Part shown: positions 1-10,700 of the stretch, one piece after another
How the letters are laid out: each line of letters opens with the position of its first letter
Numbering within the stretch: position 1 is the stretch's first letter
The notes under the pieces: generated by a model
Databases searched by the model: none
What the model saw: only the letters and a program-made list of their open reading frames with translations
What the model was told of the DNA's origin: nothing
Position numbers and translations under genes: made by a program
From: Littorina saxatilis
Lineage: Eukaryota > Mollusca > Gastropoda > Littorinimorpha > Littorinidae
Reading direction: 5' to 3'
Length of the DNA stretch: 64,000 nt
NCBI RefSeq assembly: GCF_037325665.1
Contig: NC_090253.1
Span: 39,200,404-39,264,403 of the forward strand

Positions 1-1678
1 GGTACTTTATATAGGCATCCCGTGACAGCCTGTCAAACAAGGTCACCCCTAAAATCGACCTGACAAAAACCATAGCCCCGTATTTTAAAATCTGCAAAAA
101 ATCAGAATATGCACAAACCAAACACTTCTGACAACCATTGGCAAGGCCATTTAATGTCCTGTTCAGAACATTTTGTTTTATGCACCTGACTTATTTAGTC
201 TTTATGTAGCCTTTCATCAAAGGCGGTAGGTGTCAACCGTTTCAGAGGCCAAAAAGGGCACGTTTTGCGGCCATTTTTGACGGGGTCCTCACCCAAAGAG
301 CCATATCTGCTCAGGCTTTTAATGATTTGCTTTGGAAATTTCAGAAGTTATTACCAATAGGCTGACCTAACTGTGTGGTGCTTTTTGCGAATGTGTATAA
401 TAAGCGTGTCGTATTACGTAAATTTTCTGCGCCAGCACGGTTGGCCTAGTGGTAAGGCGTCCGCCCCGTGATCGGGAGGTCGTGGGTTCGAACCCCGGCC
501 GGGTCATACCTAAGACTTTAAAATTGGTAATCTAGTGGCTGCTCCGCCTGGCGTCTGGCATTATGGGGTTAGTGCTAGGACTGGTTGGTCCGGTGTCAGA
601 ATAATGTGACTGGGTGAGACGCCTGTGCTGCGACTTATGTCTTGTGTGCGGCGCACGTTATATGTCAAAGCAGCACCGCCCTGATATGGCCCTTCGTGGT
701 CGGCTGGGCGGCAAACAAACAAACGTAAATTTTCCGAAAGAACTAAACAAATATTCATATTAATTCAGGGTTTTAGGTTAAAAAATCGTGACTTTGCATG
801 CTGAGCAAAAAATGGTTGGAGCAATAGGTCCAAATGTTTGAGGCAGATCCAAGTGCTGGTTTACATTTGTTGGAGATGGGAACGCGCAAGAAAATGTATC
901 GATCACCGTCCTTGGTAATGCGTACAGTAGCTGTGGAGATAAACTGTCCTTGGCCTGTGCTTCCTTCACTGCGGGTCACAAAAGCGCGGCAACACAGCGA
1001 GCACAGCGATCCGAGACAGGCGAGTAAGCACAGGCCCAGGACTGTTAGTCTCCACGGATAGTGTACCACTGACGGTGATCAATAATTTTTCATGCGTGTT
1101 CCCATCTCCAGCAAATGTAAACCAGCACTCGGATCTGCCTCAAACTTTGGCACCTATTGCCTCATCCAGATTGTGCTAAGCATGCAAAGTCATAATTTGT
1201 TAACCTAAAACCCTGAATTAATATGAATATTTGTTTAGTTCAGTCTTTCGGAAAAGTTACGTAATACGACACGCTGAGTATGCACATTCGCAAAAAGCTA
1301 CACACATTTTTGTCAGCCTATTGGTAATAACTTCTGAAATTTCCAAAGCAAATCATTAAAAACTTGAGCAGATATGGCTCTTTGAGTGGAGGACCCCCTC
1401 AAAAATGTCCGCAAAACGTGCCTTTTTTGGCCACTGAAACCGTTGACACCTTCCGTCTTTGACAAAAGGCTACATAAAGACTAAAGAAGTCAGGTGCATA
1501 AAACCAAATGTTCTGAACAGGAAATTGAACGGCCTTTCCAATGGTTGTCAGAAGTGTTTGGTTTGTGCATATTCTGATTTTTTGCAGATTTTAAAATACG
1601 GGGCTATGGTTTTTGTCAGGTCGATTTTAGGGGTGACCTTGTTTGACAGGATGTCACGGGATGCCTATACACAGTACC
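1..1678. repeat. Large foldback (inverted-repeat) element
   Basis: The first about 950 bases pair with about 1050-1678 read backwards; the ends match as GGTACT at 1 and AGTACC at 1673-1678. The unpaired centre is only about 70 bases (960-1027). The left arm is interrupted by a SINE at 432-723. No protein is seen; the ORFs inside are by-products of the arms. It resembles a foldback transposon or giant MITE of unknown family. The left end may lie outside the window. Confidence 0.75.
432..723 (+). mobile_element. tRNA-headed SINE, family 1 (CAAA tail)
   Basis: The tRNA-like head has an A-box region (TTGGCCTAGTGG) and a B box (GGGTTCGAACCCC), followed by the family body and a short (CAAA)n tail. 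It is flanked by a 13-bp target duplication, 417-429 and 724-736, with one mismatch. It sits in the left arm of the foldback element, so it arrived after that element formed. Confidence 0.85.
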
Positions 1679-1684
1679 ATCAAT

Positions 1685-2234
1685 CGGACAAATGATATGT
1701 ACAGCTTACATAGGCCTAATTACCTTTTCGAGCATATAAAGTTCAACTAAAATAAATTGCGTTTTAATGCTTTTCTTAGCGTGCGAAAATTGTTGCAATA
1801 AATTTTTGGCCAACTTTATGTTTGGTGCTCACAAGGATGACTGGTTAAACATGATTTTTTAACAAAGTAAATTGCATCTTTTTTTTTATATCTTTGTGTG
1901 ACCAACACTGGTATATTTCTCTTGTACATTGTTTTTCATCCTTGTGAGATTTGTTAAGTAATGTATTTATTACATATGGGAGTGTTTGAATAACAAAACT
2001 CAATAAACTGTGGTGTTATATGATAATAACTCACAGACATCAGGTTTTTTTCTGTCACCATTCCGATCGTTAATATCGGTTAACTTTGAACATGTTTGCA
2101 AGCCCTCATGTATATATATACCAGACTAGTATTCATTGTTATAAATTGTCATCAACCACTAAACCAAGCCCATCTGAGAATTAAACGTAAATATTTTTGT
2201 AAAACAATCTTTCAGGTTTTTGTTCGATTCAATA
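1685..2234. other. Unassigned AT-rich stretch
   Basis: No coding signal, SINE head or inverted repeat was recognised here. Confidence 0.5.
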
Positions 2235-2311
<77 letters not shown>

Positions 2312-2357
2312 TGCGTGCGTGCGTGCGTGCGTGCGTGTGTGTCTGTGTGTGTGTGTT
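2235..2357 (+). repeat. (GT)n microsatellite with GC-T variants
   Basis: A nearly pure GT run with a GTGC-rich patch near 2313-2335. The poly-Val/Cys ORFs through it are artefacts. Confidence 0.95.
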
Positions 2358-2588
2358 TACCTACATTTTACCACCCGCCTTGGATTGTTTGTAATATATG
2401 TGCGTTCAAATAGCAAACAAACACACTCGTGCAATATAACGCAGCATATTATGCAATGACTTATTATGCATGCAACAAACAAACGTGCTACCACATGATG
2501 TTTACAAAAAGCCATGCAGACATGCAGTATTCACAGTAAAAATGTAAATGCTGACACACTCGTATACATTTTTTTCTGTTTCTGTGCA

Positions 2589-2681
2589 ACACACACACAC
2601 ACACTCACACGCACGTACACACACACACACACACACACATACTCACACGCACGTACACACAAACACACGCACGCACGCACG

Positions 2682-2723
<42 letters not shown>
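2589..2723 (+). repeat. (CA)n microsatellite, interrupted
   Basis: CA repeats broken by CGCA and CTCA units. With the GT run at 2235-2357 it forms an inverted pair of alternating purine-pyrimidine tracts 230 bases apart. Confidence 0.95.
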
Positions 2724-2841
2724 AATATAGTCTACGTTGAAGCATTCGCCTTCTACATGTATATAACATTAATTTTACATCTTTTAAAAACAAGACCATA
2801 TAGTCTTTTTTATTTTGCGAAAAGTCTACACAATGCGTCAT

Positions 2842-3903
2842 TTAAAGACACAGTGAGACTCCCGTAAACCGTCACAGATACGGTCAGGCTTTTACACACA
2901 GTACAAACACCCTTCCATTTGAACGCTCACCAAACGGGAACATCCTAGGTGGCCTACGTAAAGAGCGAGCAATTTTCAAAGAATTTATTTTTGCGTGGTT
3001 TATCTTACCCCTGAGCCATCGTGAACCCGTGTGATCCAGTTTCCCTTTTTCACAATGTAGTCGTCAGTTAGTCATTTGAATGCGACTCGATGTGAGCTTA
3101 TTTACAATAGCACGTTTTTATGCACGAAACAAACGGCTGTGGTTCACAAGAACTCTAGCGATGGCTTTTAACTGTTGAGAGAAACGGCGATATGCACTGA
3201 TAAACCGTCGTCTGCTACGACCCTTGCGTGACCCTGCTTCCGGGCTTTTCTTTTTTCAAACTTTCACAACTTCGAATTGTACTGATCTTGTCTTGATGAA
3301 AAAAGAATTCTTTTATGATTAAAGAATGTTTGTGTAACAAGCTGTCAATTTATTATTTAGATTTTAAAAGTTAGGTCTAGCGCAAAAACGCACCACGGTC
3401 CAAAAACATTTTGATAATCATCGATTCACGGCTATCGCCAGTTTACATCGATAGAATGAGACCCGAAGGGAAGTAACTCATGTTTGACCTGAGTTCAGGA
3501 TGTGTCCAAAAAGTGTTCGAGACAATCTGCAAAATTAATTCTTTAAAAATTGCTCGCTCTTTACGTAGGGCACCTAGGATGTTCCCGTTTGGTGAGCGTT
3601 CAAATGGAAGGGTGTTTGTACTGTGTGTAAAAGCCTGACAGTATCTGTGATGGTTTACGGGAGGCTTACTGTCCGGGCGTGATTTTCGGTATCATAACAG
3701 CCGTCCAGCACCAAAACGAGGCGCCATTGTTGTTTAGGACCAAGTCCACGAAAATAAATTCTTTGAAAATTTCTCACGCTCGACAGAAAGCAGCCAGGAT
3801 GTTCCCGTTCGGTGAGCGTTCAAATGGAAGTATGCTTGTACTGTATGTAGACGCTCGGGGAGCTCTGCGGTGATGGTTTACGGGAGGCTTACTGTGCCTT
3901 TAA
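2842..3903. mobile_element. piggyBac-type non-autonomous element, copy 1
   Basis: TTAA stands at both ends (2842-2845 and 3900-3903), and about 150 bases of the left end recur inverted at the right end. TTAA target duplication is the hallmark of piggyBac. The right terminal region is present twice in direct orientation (about 3552-3672 and 3776-3898), so the element carries an internal as well as an outer terminus. No transposase is present. A second copy lies at 25274-27487 with the same doubled end. Confidence 0.7.
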
Positions 3904-4255
3904 CAAGTCATTTACAATTTCTGATTGCATTACCGGGGAAAATATGCAGGCAACTGAACAAGTCAAGTTTTTAAAACATTGAACATAGTATCAACTAGGG
4001 GAAAGTGTTTGCCCTTGAACAAATCAAAATGAAAATGTTCCTTGACCGTTGTCTTCAGATAGGAATGAGCATTTCTTGGAACGGTCACTGTATGGGGAAA
4101 ATATAGCTATTCTGGTGAACACGTGGGGGAATTCGGGGGCTGTGATTGGATGGTCTCTTCCGATCATCAAAGCATAATGCTACGGAAGTCGGCCATTTTT
4201 CTCAATATCCAAAGCATATTCTAAACAACGAAGTGACTGTGGTAAGATGAACAAA
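3904..4255. other. Unassigned stretch
   Basis: Nothing recognised between the TTAA element and the palindrome. Confidence 0.4.
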
Positions 4256-4952
4256 GTTAAAAAACAAAGGAATACTGTACTCACCAATAGAAGAACGGGA
4301 CAAGACGGTACGAATTTTCGCTTATGGAAGCTTCATCAGGAAAAACAAGAACACAAAAGACAACAAAAAGCAGACGCAACACGGAACGAACAAGGTTTGA
4401 AAGAAAATGGAGGGGAAACACGCAAAAAAGGGAAGGAACTCTAGGAACGGAAATGAATGAAAGGGGAGAGAAGTGGTTGGATGATGTCATGGGCACAGGC
4501 ATACTAGACTAAAAGTGATACACATTCATAAAAGGGGGGGTGGGGGGGTGGGGACAGAGGAAATAAATAAATAAAAAATAAATAAAAAAATAAAAAAATA
4601 ATTTTTTTTATTTTTTATTTTTTTATTTATTTTTTATTTATTTATTTCCTCTGTCCCCACCCCCCCCCCCCCTTTTATGAATGTGTATCACTTTTAGTCT
4701 AGTATGCCTGTGCCCATGACATCATCCAACCACTTCTCTCCCCTTTCATTCATTTCCGTTCCTAGAGTTCCTTCCCTTTTTTGCGTGTTTCCCCTCCATT
4801 TTCTTTCAAACCTTGTTCGTTCCGTGTTGCGTCTGCTTTTTGTTGTATTTTGTGTTCTTGTTTTTCCTGATGAAGCTTCCATATAAGCGAAAATTCGTAC
4901 CGTCTTGTCCCGTTCTAGTATTGGTGAGTACAGTATTCCTTTGTTTTTTAAC
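4256..4952. repeat. Near-perfect 0.7 kb palindrome
   Basis: Two arms of about 345 bases meet at about 4604 with no spacer, in an A/T-run centre (AAATAAATAAAT reading into its complement). The ends are GTTAAAAAACAAAGG and CCTTTGTTTTTTAAC. The arms differ at only a few positions, for example the G-tract near 4537 and one short indel near 4918. No coding function is seen; the mirrored ORFs of 60-88 residues are the same sequence read in each arm. Confidence 0.9.
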
Positions 4953-5141
4953 AAAAGCATATTGTCAGTAACAAAGACGCATGGTTCCGGTCAGTTTACC
5001 CACATGTACCACACGATGTTTCACTGATCGACAACAGCATACACTGACAACTTGAAATTCTTCTCGGGAATGTTTTTCAGCTTTACAAATGTCGATCACA
5101 TGCCCTTTTCTGCTAACTTCCCGATGAAACAGGACTAAACC

Positions 5142-5422
5142 TATACTTGTCTCGTCTAAATATCGGACCCTATTGCTACACAATAGCTGTAGTATAGCAG
5201 ACTGCTTTCAAACTTTTTGGATATTATTTCTCATGGTCAGATCGAGGTACTTGTATTCTGGGCATTTTGAGGTCTGCTTTACTCTGTTGATTTGGAACTA
5301 CTTCGTTGTTGTTCAGTTCTCCACTGTTCTTTACTAGCTCGTAGAACCTTTAGTGTAAATAATAACAGCTATTGTGTTTTCAGCGTAGCAATAGGGTCCG
5401 ATATTTAGACGAGACAAGTATA
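5142..5422. repeat. Small foldback MITE
   Basis: A 38-bp perfect inverted repeat (5142-5179 and 5385-5422), followed by further imperfect pairing around CAATAGCTGT, encloses about 200 bases. The target duplication could not be defined. Confidence 0.65.
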
Positions 5423-5455
5423 ACATGATGCCGACGACTAAAATCCTTTTCAAGC

Positions 5456-5670
5456 CAGCGCTGAAAGTCCACAAAATGGGGCACTAGCCTTTGGCTAGTA
5501 CTTCTCATAATTTACTAGCCAGAGAACAAATGTTAGTCTTTTTACTCGCCAAACCAACCATTTGTTTCAGCAACTTTACTCGCATTTGGCGAGTGAATTA
5601 ACATTTCTACTCGCCATTTACATGTTTCTACTCGCCATGGTGAGTAAAATACTCGCCACTTTCAGGCCTG
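5456..5670. mobile_element. hAT-like MITE, TACTCGCC family, copy 1
   Basis: The ends are CAGCGCTGAAAGT and ACTTTCAGGCCTG. The body holds repeated TACTCGCC and ACTAGCC motifs in both orientations. The 5-bp flanks CAAGC and CTAGC match at four of five positions. A second copy at 47968-48174 has a perfect 5-bp duplication. Confidence 0.65.
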
Positions 5671-6234
5671 CTAGCATTAAAAAATATAGATAAAGTAATT
5701 TTAACAAGTAACAGACGAATCAAATTTTTATTTGTAATACAGAAAGTTGTGCAACCTTTCATTTTGCCGATTTTAGTTGTGGTTTTTTTTAATATAAATA
5801 TTTCCTGTTGAGCGCGATTTCGTTTGGCTTTCGTAATCATATTGTAATTTCAGCGATCCAGAAGCAGCCGCAGTTGCGACAATCATCCTTTATATTCATT
5901 GACTGATTCATTGGTCTACTTATTCATTTATTCATCTATTCATTGTTTCCCAGTGCAAATGTTCATGGTTCATTTCGCGACTGCCGCTGCTCCAAGAACG
6001 CTGAAATTACCAACACGAGATCTTCAAAGGGCTCCACACGGACCGGGACCCCCGCTTTGAATTTTAGAGGGTCCATGAACCCCCTCAGAGTTTTAGAGGG
6101 TCACAAAAATCTAGGATTCCAAAGCCCCTGTGTATTAGTAATATACATTGTGATCACATAGTGTGAAAAGAAGTGTCTTTTTTGTCGGAATATCAAGGAC
6201 GTTTCTACAATACCTTGTTGAATTCCATTACAAA
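5671..6234. other. Unassigned stretch
   Basis: No gene seen. A short direct repeat (TTTTAGAGGGTC) occurs at about 6063 and 6089. Confidence 0.4.
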
Positions 6235-6286
6235 CACACACACACACACACATCAGATACACACACACACCCACACGCACACGCTC
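6235..6286 (+). repeat. (CA)n microsatellite
   Basis: Interrupted CA repeats. Confidence 0.9.
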
Positions 6287-6494
6287 TTTTTACTTGACTG
6301 CCTGTAGTTGATTTTACTTCAATATAATCTATATTGTCCTGGTGAAAAAATGCAGTGTGTTCAATTTGATTCTGTAAGTTGAATAAATTCAGTAATTTCG
6401 CTTTACGCGACTTGTTTTGCCATAAACAATGTCAGATTCCAAACTATGATTACATGGTGCATACGGTCACATATATGCTAAATGTGTCGGTATG

Positions 6495-6540
<46 letters not shown>

Positions 6541-6597
6541 TGTGTGTTTGTGTGTGTTTGTGTGTGTGTGTGTTTGCGTGTGTGTATCTGTGTGATT
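6495..6597 (+). repeat. (GT)n microsatellite
   Basis: GT repeats with TTTGTGTG variants. Confidence 0.9.
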
Positions 6598-6775
6598 AAA
6601 AACAGTACCTGCATGGTAACGGGAATTTTGTGCGTCCCGGGACCCGCTCTTTTGAGGTTAAGTGCGTTCGGGTACCCCTTCCACGAACTTCTAGTACCTG
6701 TTTTCGGCTTTTAGTACGTATAGGACGTAGGGACGCACAGTTTGGGAGCCCTGTGTCCATACGTTTATATGGGAC

Positions 6776-6885
6776 TAGATGAATACCCGCTTCGCCGGGT
6801 ACGGCTTCGCCGGGAAGAAGTCGAACCGAATACCCGGCTGCGCCGGGGACCCGGGTGTACGCCGGCTTTGCCGGCGCACCGCACG
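6776..6885. repeat. GC-rich short hairpin cluster
   Basis: Several short palindromes in a row, such as ACCCGCTTCGCCGGGT and CGCCGGCTTTGCCGGCG, stand out from the AT-rich surroundings. No gene is seen. The cluster ends next to a PIF-like insertion. Confidence 0.6.
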
Positions 6886-7004
6886 AAGGAAGGGAGATAA
6901 GACCTAAAAAAAAAATAGGTGTGGTTACGGTAACTACCCTATTTGTAGGGGCCGACCCTATAACTTTTTATTACATTTGTCAAAAAAAGAAAAAAAAAAG
7001 AAAA

Positions 7005-7630
7005 ACAAGTCGAGTAAGGCGAAAATACAATATTTAGTCAAGTAGCTGTCGAACTCACAGAATGAAACTGAACGCAATGCCATTTTTCACCAAGACCGTA
7101 TACTCGTAGCATCGTCAGTCCACCGCTCATGGCAAAGGCAGTGAAATTGACAAGAAGAGCGGGGTAGTAGTTGCGCTAAGAAGGATAGCACGCTTTTCTG
7201 TACCTCTCTTTGTTTTAAATTTCTGAGCGTGTTTTTAATCCAAACATATCATATCTATATGTTTTTGGAATCAGGAACCGACAAGGAATAAGATGAAAGT
7301 GTTTTTAAATTGATTTGGACAATTTAATTTTGATAACAATTTTTATATATTTAATTTTCAGAGCTTGTTTTTAATCCGAATATAACATATTTATATGTTT
7401 TTGGAATCAGCAAATGATGGAGAATAAGATAAACGTAAATTTGGATCGTTTTTATAAATTTTTATTTTTTTTACAATTTTCAGATTTTTAATGACCAAAG
7501 TCATTAATTAATTACACACACACACAGACACACACACACACGTACACACACACGCACGCACAAACACCACGACCCTCGTTTCGATTCCCCCTCGATGTTA
7601 AAATATTTAGTCAAAACTTGACTAAATATA
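7005..7630 (+). mobile_element. Hairpin-ended element family 1 (Helentron-like), copy 1, internally deleted
   Basis: It begins ACAAGTCG..TAAGGCG, has ATTTAGTCAAG just inside the start, and ends in the hairpin TTTAGTCAAAACTTGACTAAA preceded by a CA-rich tract. It lacks the middle block that holds GACGTCATATCCGG in longer copies. It is non-coding. Its end joins directly to the start of the next copy. Confidence 0.75.
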
Positions 7631-8387
7631 ACAAGTCGCGTAAGGCGAAAATACAATATTTAGTCAAGTAGCTGTCGAACTCACAGAATGAAACTGAACG
7701 CAATGCCATTTTTCAGCAAGAGCGTATACTCGTAGCCTCGTCAGTCCACCGTTCAGGCAGTGAAATTGACAAGAAGAGCGGTTTAGTAGTTGCGCTGAGA
7801 AGGATAGCACGCTTTTCTATACCTCTCTTCGTTTTAACTTTCTGAGCGTGTTTTTAATCCAAAACATATCATATCTATATGTTTTTGGAATCAGGAACCG
7901 ACAAGGAATAAGATGAAAGTGTTTTTAAATTGATTTGGAAAATTTAATTTTGATAATAATTTTTATATTTTTAATTTTCAGAGCTTGTTTTTAATTCAAA
8001 TATAACATATTTATATATTTTTGGAATCAGAAAATAATGGAGAATAAGATAAACGTAAATTTGGTTCGTTTCATAATTTTTTATTTTTTTTTACAATTTT
8101 CAGATTTTTAATGACCAAAGTCATTAATTAATTTTTAAGCCATCACGCTGAAATGCAATACCGAAGTCCGGGCTTCGTCGAACATTACTTGACCAAAATT
8201 TCAACCAATTTGGTTGAAAAATGAGAGCGTGACAGTTCCGCCTCAACTTTCACGAAAAGCCGGATATGACGTCATCAAAGACATTTATCGAAAAAAGGAG
8301 AAAAACGTTCGGGGATATCAATCCCAGGAACTCTCATGTAAAATTTCATAAAGATCGGCCCAGTAGTTTGGTCTGAATCGCTCTACA

Positions 8388-8419
<32 letters not shown>

Positions 8420-8503
8420 CACACACACATACACATACACCACGACCCTCGTTTCGATTCCCCCTCGATGTTAAAATATTTAGTCAAAACTTGACTAAAT
8501 ATA
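7631..8503 (+). mobile_element. Hairpin-ended element family 1, copy 2, full length
   Basis: Same start and terminal hairpin as copy 1, with the middle block and a (GCAC)n/(CA)n tract near the 3' end. It is followed by an A-run. With copy 1 it forms an exact head-to-tail tandem. Confidence 0.8.
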
Positions 8504-8688
8504 AAAACCGAGTGCAGAAAACGCAATGAAAGCGACAGCGCTCGAGTCGCACACTTATTTCCCTGTCAAGTAGGTTTAATTTGTACACATAAGAAAAAAA
8601 GTTTTAAAAAAAAAGTGATTGCGTACCTTCCTACTCTATTTTTTTTTGGCTATGTTACCGTAACCACACCTATTTTTTTTTTGCCTAA

Positions 8689-9000
8689 ACGCGCAAAACA
8701 CTGGAGAAGAGTAAAAATAATATAACGGGAATATGGATTGAGCGTTGTCGACAGTGACCTTCTAAAAATAGAAACGGGAATATGGATTGACGCCACACGA
8801 AGGAAGGGAGATAAACTGACGCTGAAAACACTGGAGAAGATAAGGAAGAGTTACTGGGAATAGATCCAGAGAAAAACCAAAATCGGTTCAGCGCCGCGCG
8901 TTGAGAGCACGTGTTGAAATATCTCATCGAGCAGGTTGTGTCCGGGGTGTAGCTGAATATGGCCACCAAATTTGAAACAGATCCATCGAGAACCTTGGGC
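8689..9000. other. Short direct duplications, no gene
   Basis: AACGGGAATATGGATTGA occurs at about 8727 and 8771, and AAAACACTGGAGAAGA at about 8694 and 8825. The second unit preserves the empty site of the PIF-like element. Confidence 0.5.
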
Positions 9001-9009
9001 GTGCATCGC

Positions 9010-9011
<2 letters not shown>

Positions 9012-9074
<63 letters not shown>
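9012..9074 (+). repeat. (CA)n microsatellite
   Basis: Pure CA run followed by (TA)n and (GATA)n. Confidence 0.95.
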
Positions 9075-9075
<1 letters not shown>

Positions 9076-9128
9076 GTCGTATATATATATAGATAGATAA
9101 CCATCCATCGAGACACTTATCAAAACTA

Positions 9129-9492
9129 CCGGCACGGTTGGCCTAGTTGTAAGGCGTCCGCTCCGTGAGCGGGAGGTCGTGGGTTCGAACCCCGGCCGGG
9201 TCATACCTAAGACTTTAAAATTGAAGGGCCATATCAGGGCTGTGCTGCTTTGACATATAACGTGCGCCACACACAAGACAGAAGTCGCAGCACAGGCTTC
9301 ATGTCTCACCCAGTCACATTATTCTGACACCGGACCAACCAGTCCTAGCACTAACCCCATAATGCCAGACGCCAGGCGGAGCAGCCACTAGATTGCCAAT
9401 TTTAAAGTCTTAGGTATGACCCGGCCGGGGTTCGAACCCACGACCTCCCGATCACGGGGCGGACGCCTTACCACTAGGCCAACCGTGCCGGT
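9129..9492. mobile_element. Family 1 SINE pair, head-to-head inverted
   Basis: 9129-9223 is a tRNA head on the plus strand, and 9224-9492 is a minus-strand copy without its CAAA tail. The two heads form an inverted repeat of about 95 bases. Either the second copy inserted into the first or one insertion was primed from both ends. Confidence 0.8.
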
Positions 9493-10360
9493 CAGGGGGC
9501 ATACTACTGAACACCGTCGAAGTGACTCAGCAGAAGTGCAGTGTCATCTTCCGAGGGTAGCCCACCGCAGCGACACGACATCCCCCCCTTGGAGCCTTCT
9601 GTAAAATCGACAAGTCTGGCAGCGGAACGAAATTCAGAGGTGGTTGCAGCGAGTGCAGGGACGGGGCGGTGTGAGAGCACAACGGGACAAAGGAACAGGT
9701 GTAAGGACGGAAAAAAAAATCAGCAAAAAATGCCCACTTTGCGGGAAAAGCCGGCATTGAAACTGTTGATGTTGATGAAGAAAAAAAAAGGACTAATTAA
9801 AATTCTGTCTCCCTCTCTCTTTCTCTCCAACCAGTGCCAAAACACACAGCCGATGTAAACAGTGACCATTTTGTCACCTGTCACCGCCAAGACAGCTCCA
9901 CCCGTGACGTATTGAGTGATGACGACACCCGATGACGTGTACATGTCGTCGTCCGGACATAAACGACAAGTGTGGCATACTTTAGTCTGTCATCAGGGCT
10001 GTTCAAATTGGGAGCCGTTTCTTTTGTCTGTCTGTCTGTTTTTCTTTCTTTAACTTTTGTTGTGTGGTGGTCTAATTTTTGTGTGTGTTTCGTTTCCTTC
10101 CGCTCGCTCAGGAAGTGTTGATGCAGTTGCTGCTGCTGCTGCTGCTGCTGTTGTGATATGTTTGAGACAAGGACAATTTGGTTTTTTCCCCAACATGATC
10201 CGGCTTCGACCTTCGGCCGTTCACGCAGACAAACACTTTTCATTTATTACTATGACTCACTGATTACTCAGGTTAGCCAAAACAAAACAAAACCCCTCAA
10301 GTTCTATGGCTTGGAGGCGGCAGACGCCTTACGCTGTTACTCTTGTACGACAACAAACCA
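9493..10360. other. Unassigned stretch with a short (CTG)n run
   Basis: No exon supported. A CTG run at about 10127-10153 gives the poly-Gln or poly-Ala seen in translation. Confidence 0.4.
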
Positions 10361-10448
10361 CACACACACACACACACACACACACAGTCACACACACACA
10401 AACACACACACACACACACGCACACACACACACACACACACACACCGT

Positions 10449-10478
<30 letters not shown>
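10361..10478 (+). repeat. (CA)n microsatellite
   Basis: CA run with a few GT, CG and GTGC breaks. Confidence 0.95.
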
Positions 10479-10479
<1 letters not shown>

Positions 10480-10646
10480 GACCTCGATGCCCAGTCTCCC
10501 GAAACACATTCAGTCTAATTAATATTAAAAAGCAGTCAATACATTTAATCATGGGCCTATTTGAAGAACACAGTTTTAACGTGTACATCTGCCATACAAA
10601 GATGCATACTCTTTTGTCCGCGATTTGAGACACACCAACACCCACA

Positions 10647-10700
10647 CAGCGCTGAAAATCCGCAAAATGGGGCACTGGCCTTAGGCTAGTATTTTTTATA
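10647..10700. mobile_element. hAT-like TACTCGCC-family fragment
   Basis: CAGCGCTGAAAATCCGC followed by GGGGCACTGGCCTTAGGC matches the left end of the element at 5456. It is cut off by the next insertion. Confidence 0.6.

Larger units (their letters stand above)
6901..8688. mobile_element. PIF/Harbinger-like MITE, split by an inserted tandem pair
   Basis: The outer pieces are 6901-7004 and about 8600-8688. The ends are GACCTAAAAAAAAAATAGG and its complement ending TTTTTTTTTTGCC, and the sub-terminal GTGTGGTTACGGTAAC is inverted at the right end. TAA flanks both ends, a 3-bp duplication as made by PIF/Harbinger. A paralogous empty site at 8795-8843 shows the pre-insertion sequence with a single TAA. 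Two hairpin-ended elements (7005-8503) were inserted into it later. Confidence 0.7.

Noticed and set aside
432-520. tRNA gene
   Set aside because: The head has A and B boxes but no clean cloverleaf acceptor stem, and it continues into a SINE body with tail and target duplication. The same applies at 9129, 31878, 36039, 45437, 52041, 56223 and 59013.
2096-2413. Cys/Val-rich ORFs in GT/CA runs (also 9000, 10300, 13500, 25750, 33150 and 48650)
   Set aside because: Microsatellite translations with no start context, splice borders or conservation.
4247-4960. Basic 60-88 residue proteins on both strands
   Set aside because: They are the same palindrome read from each side.
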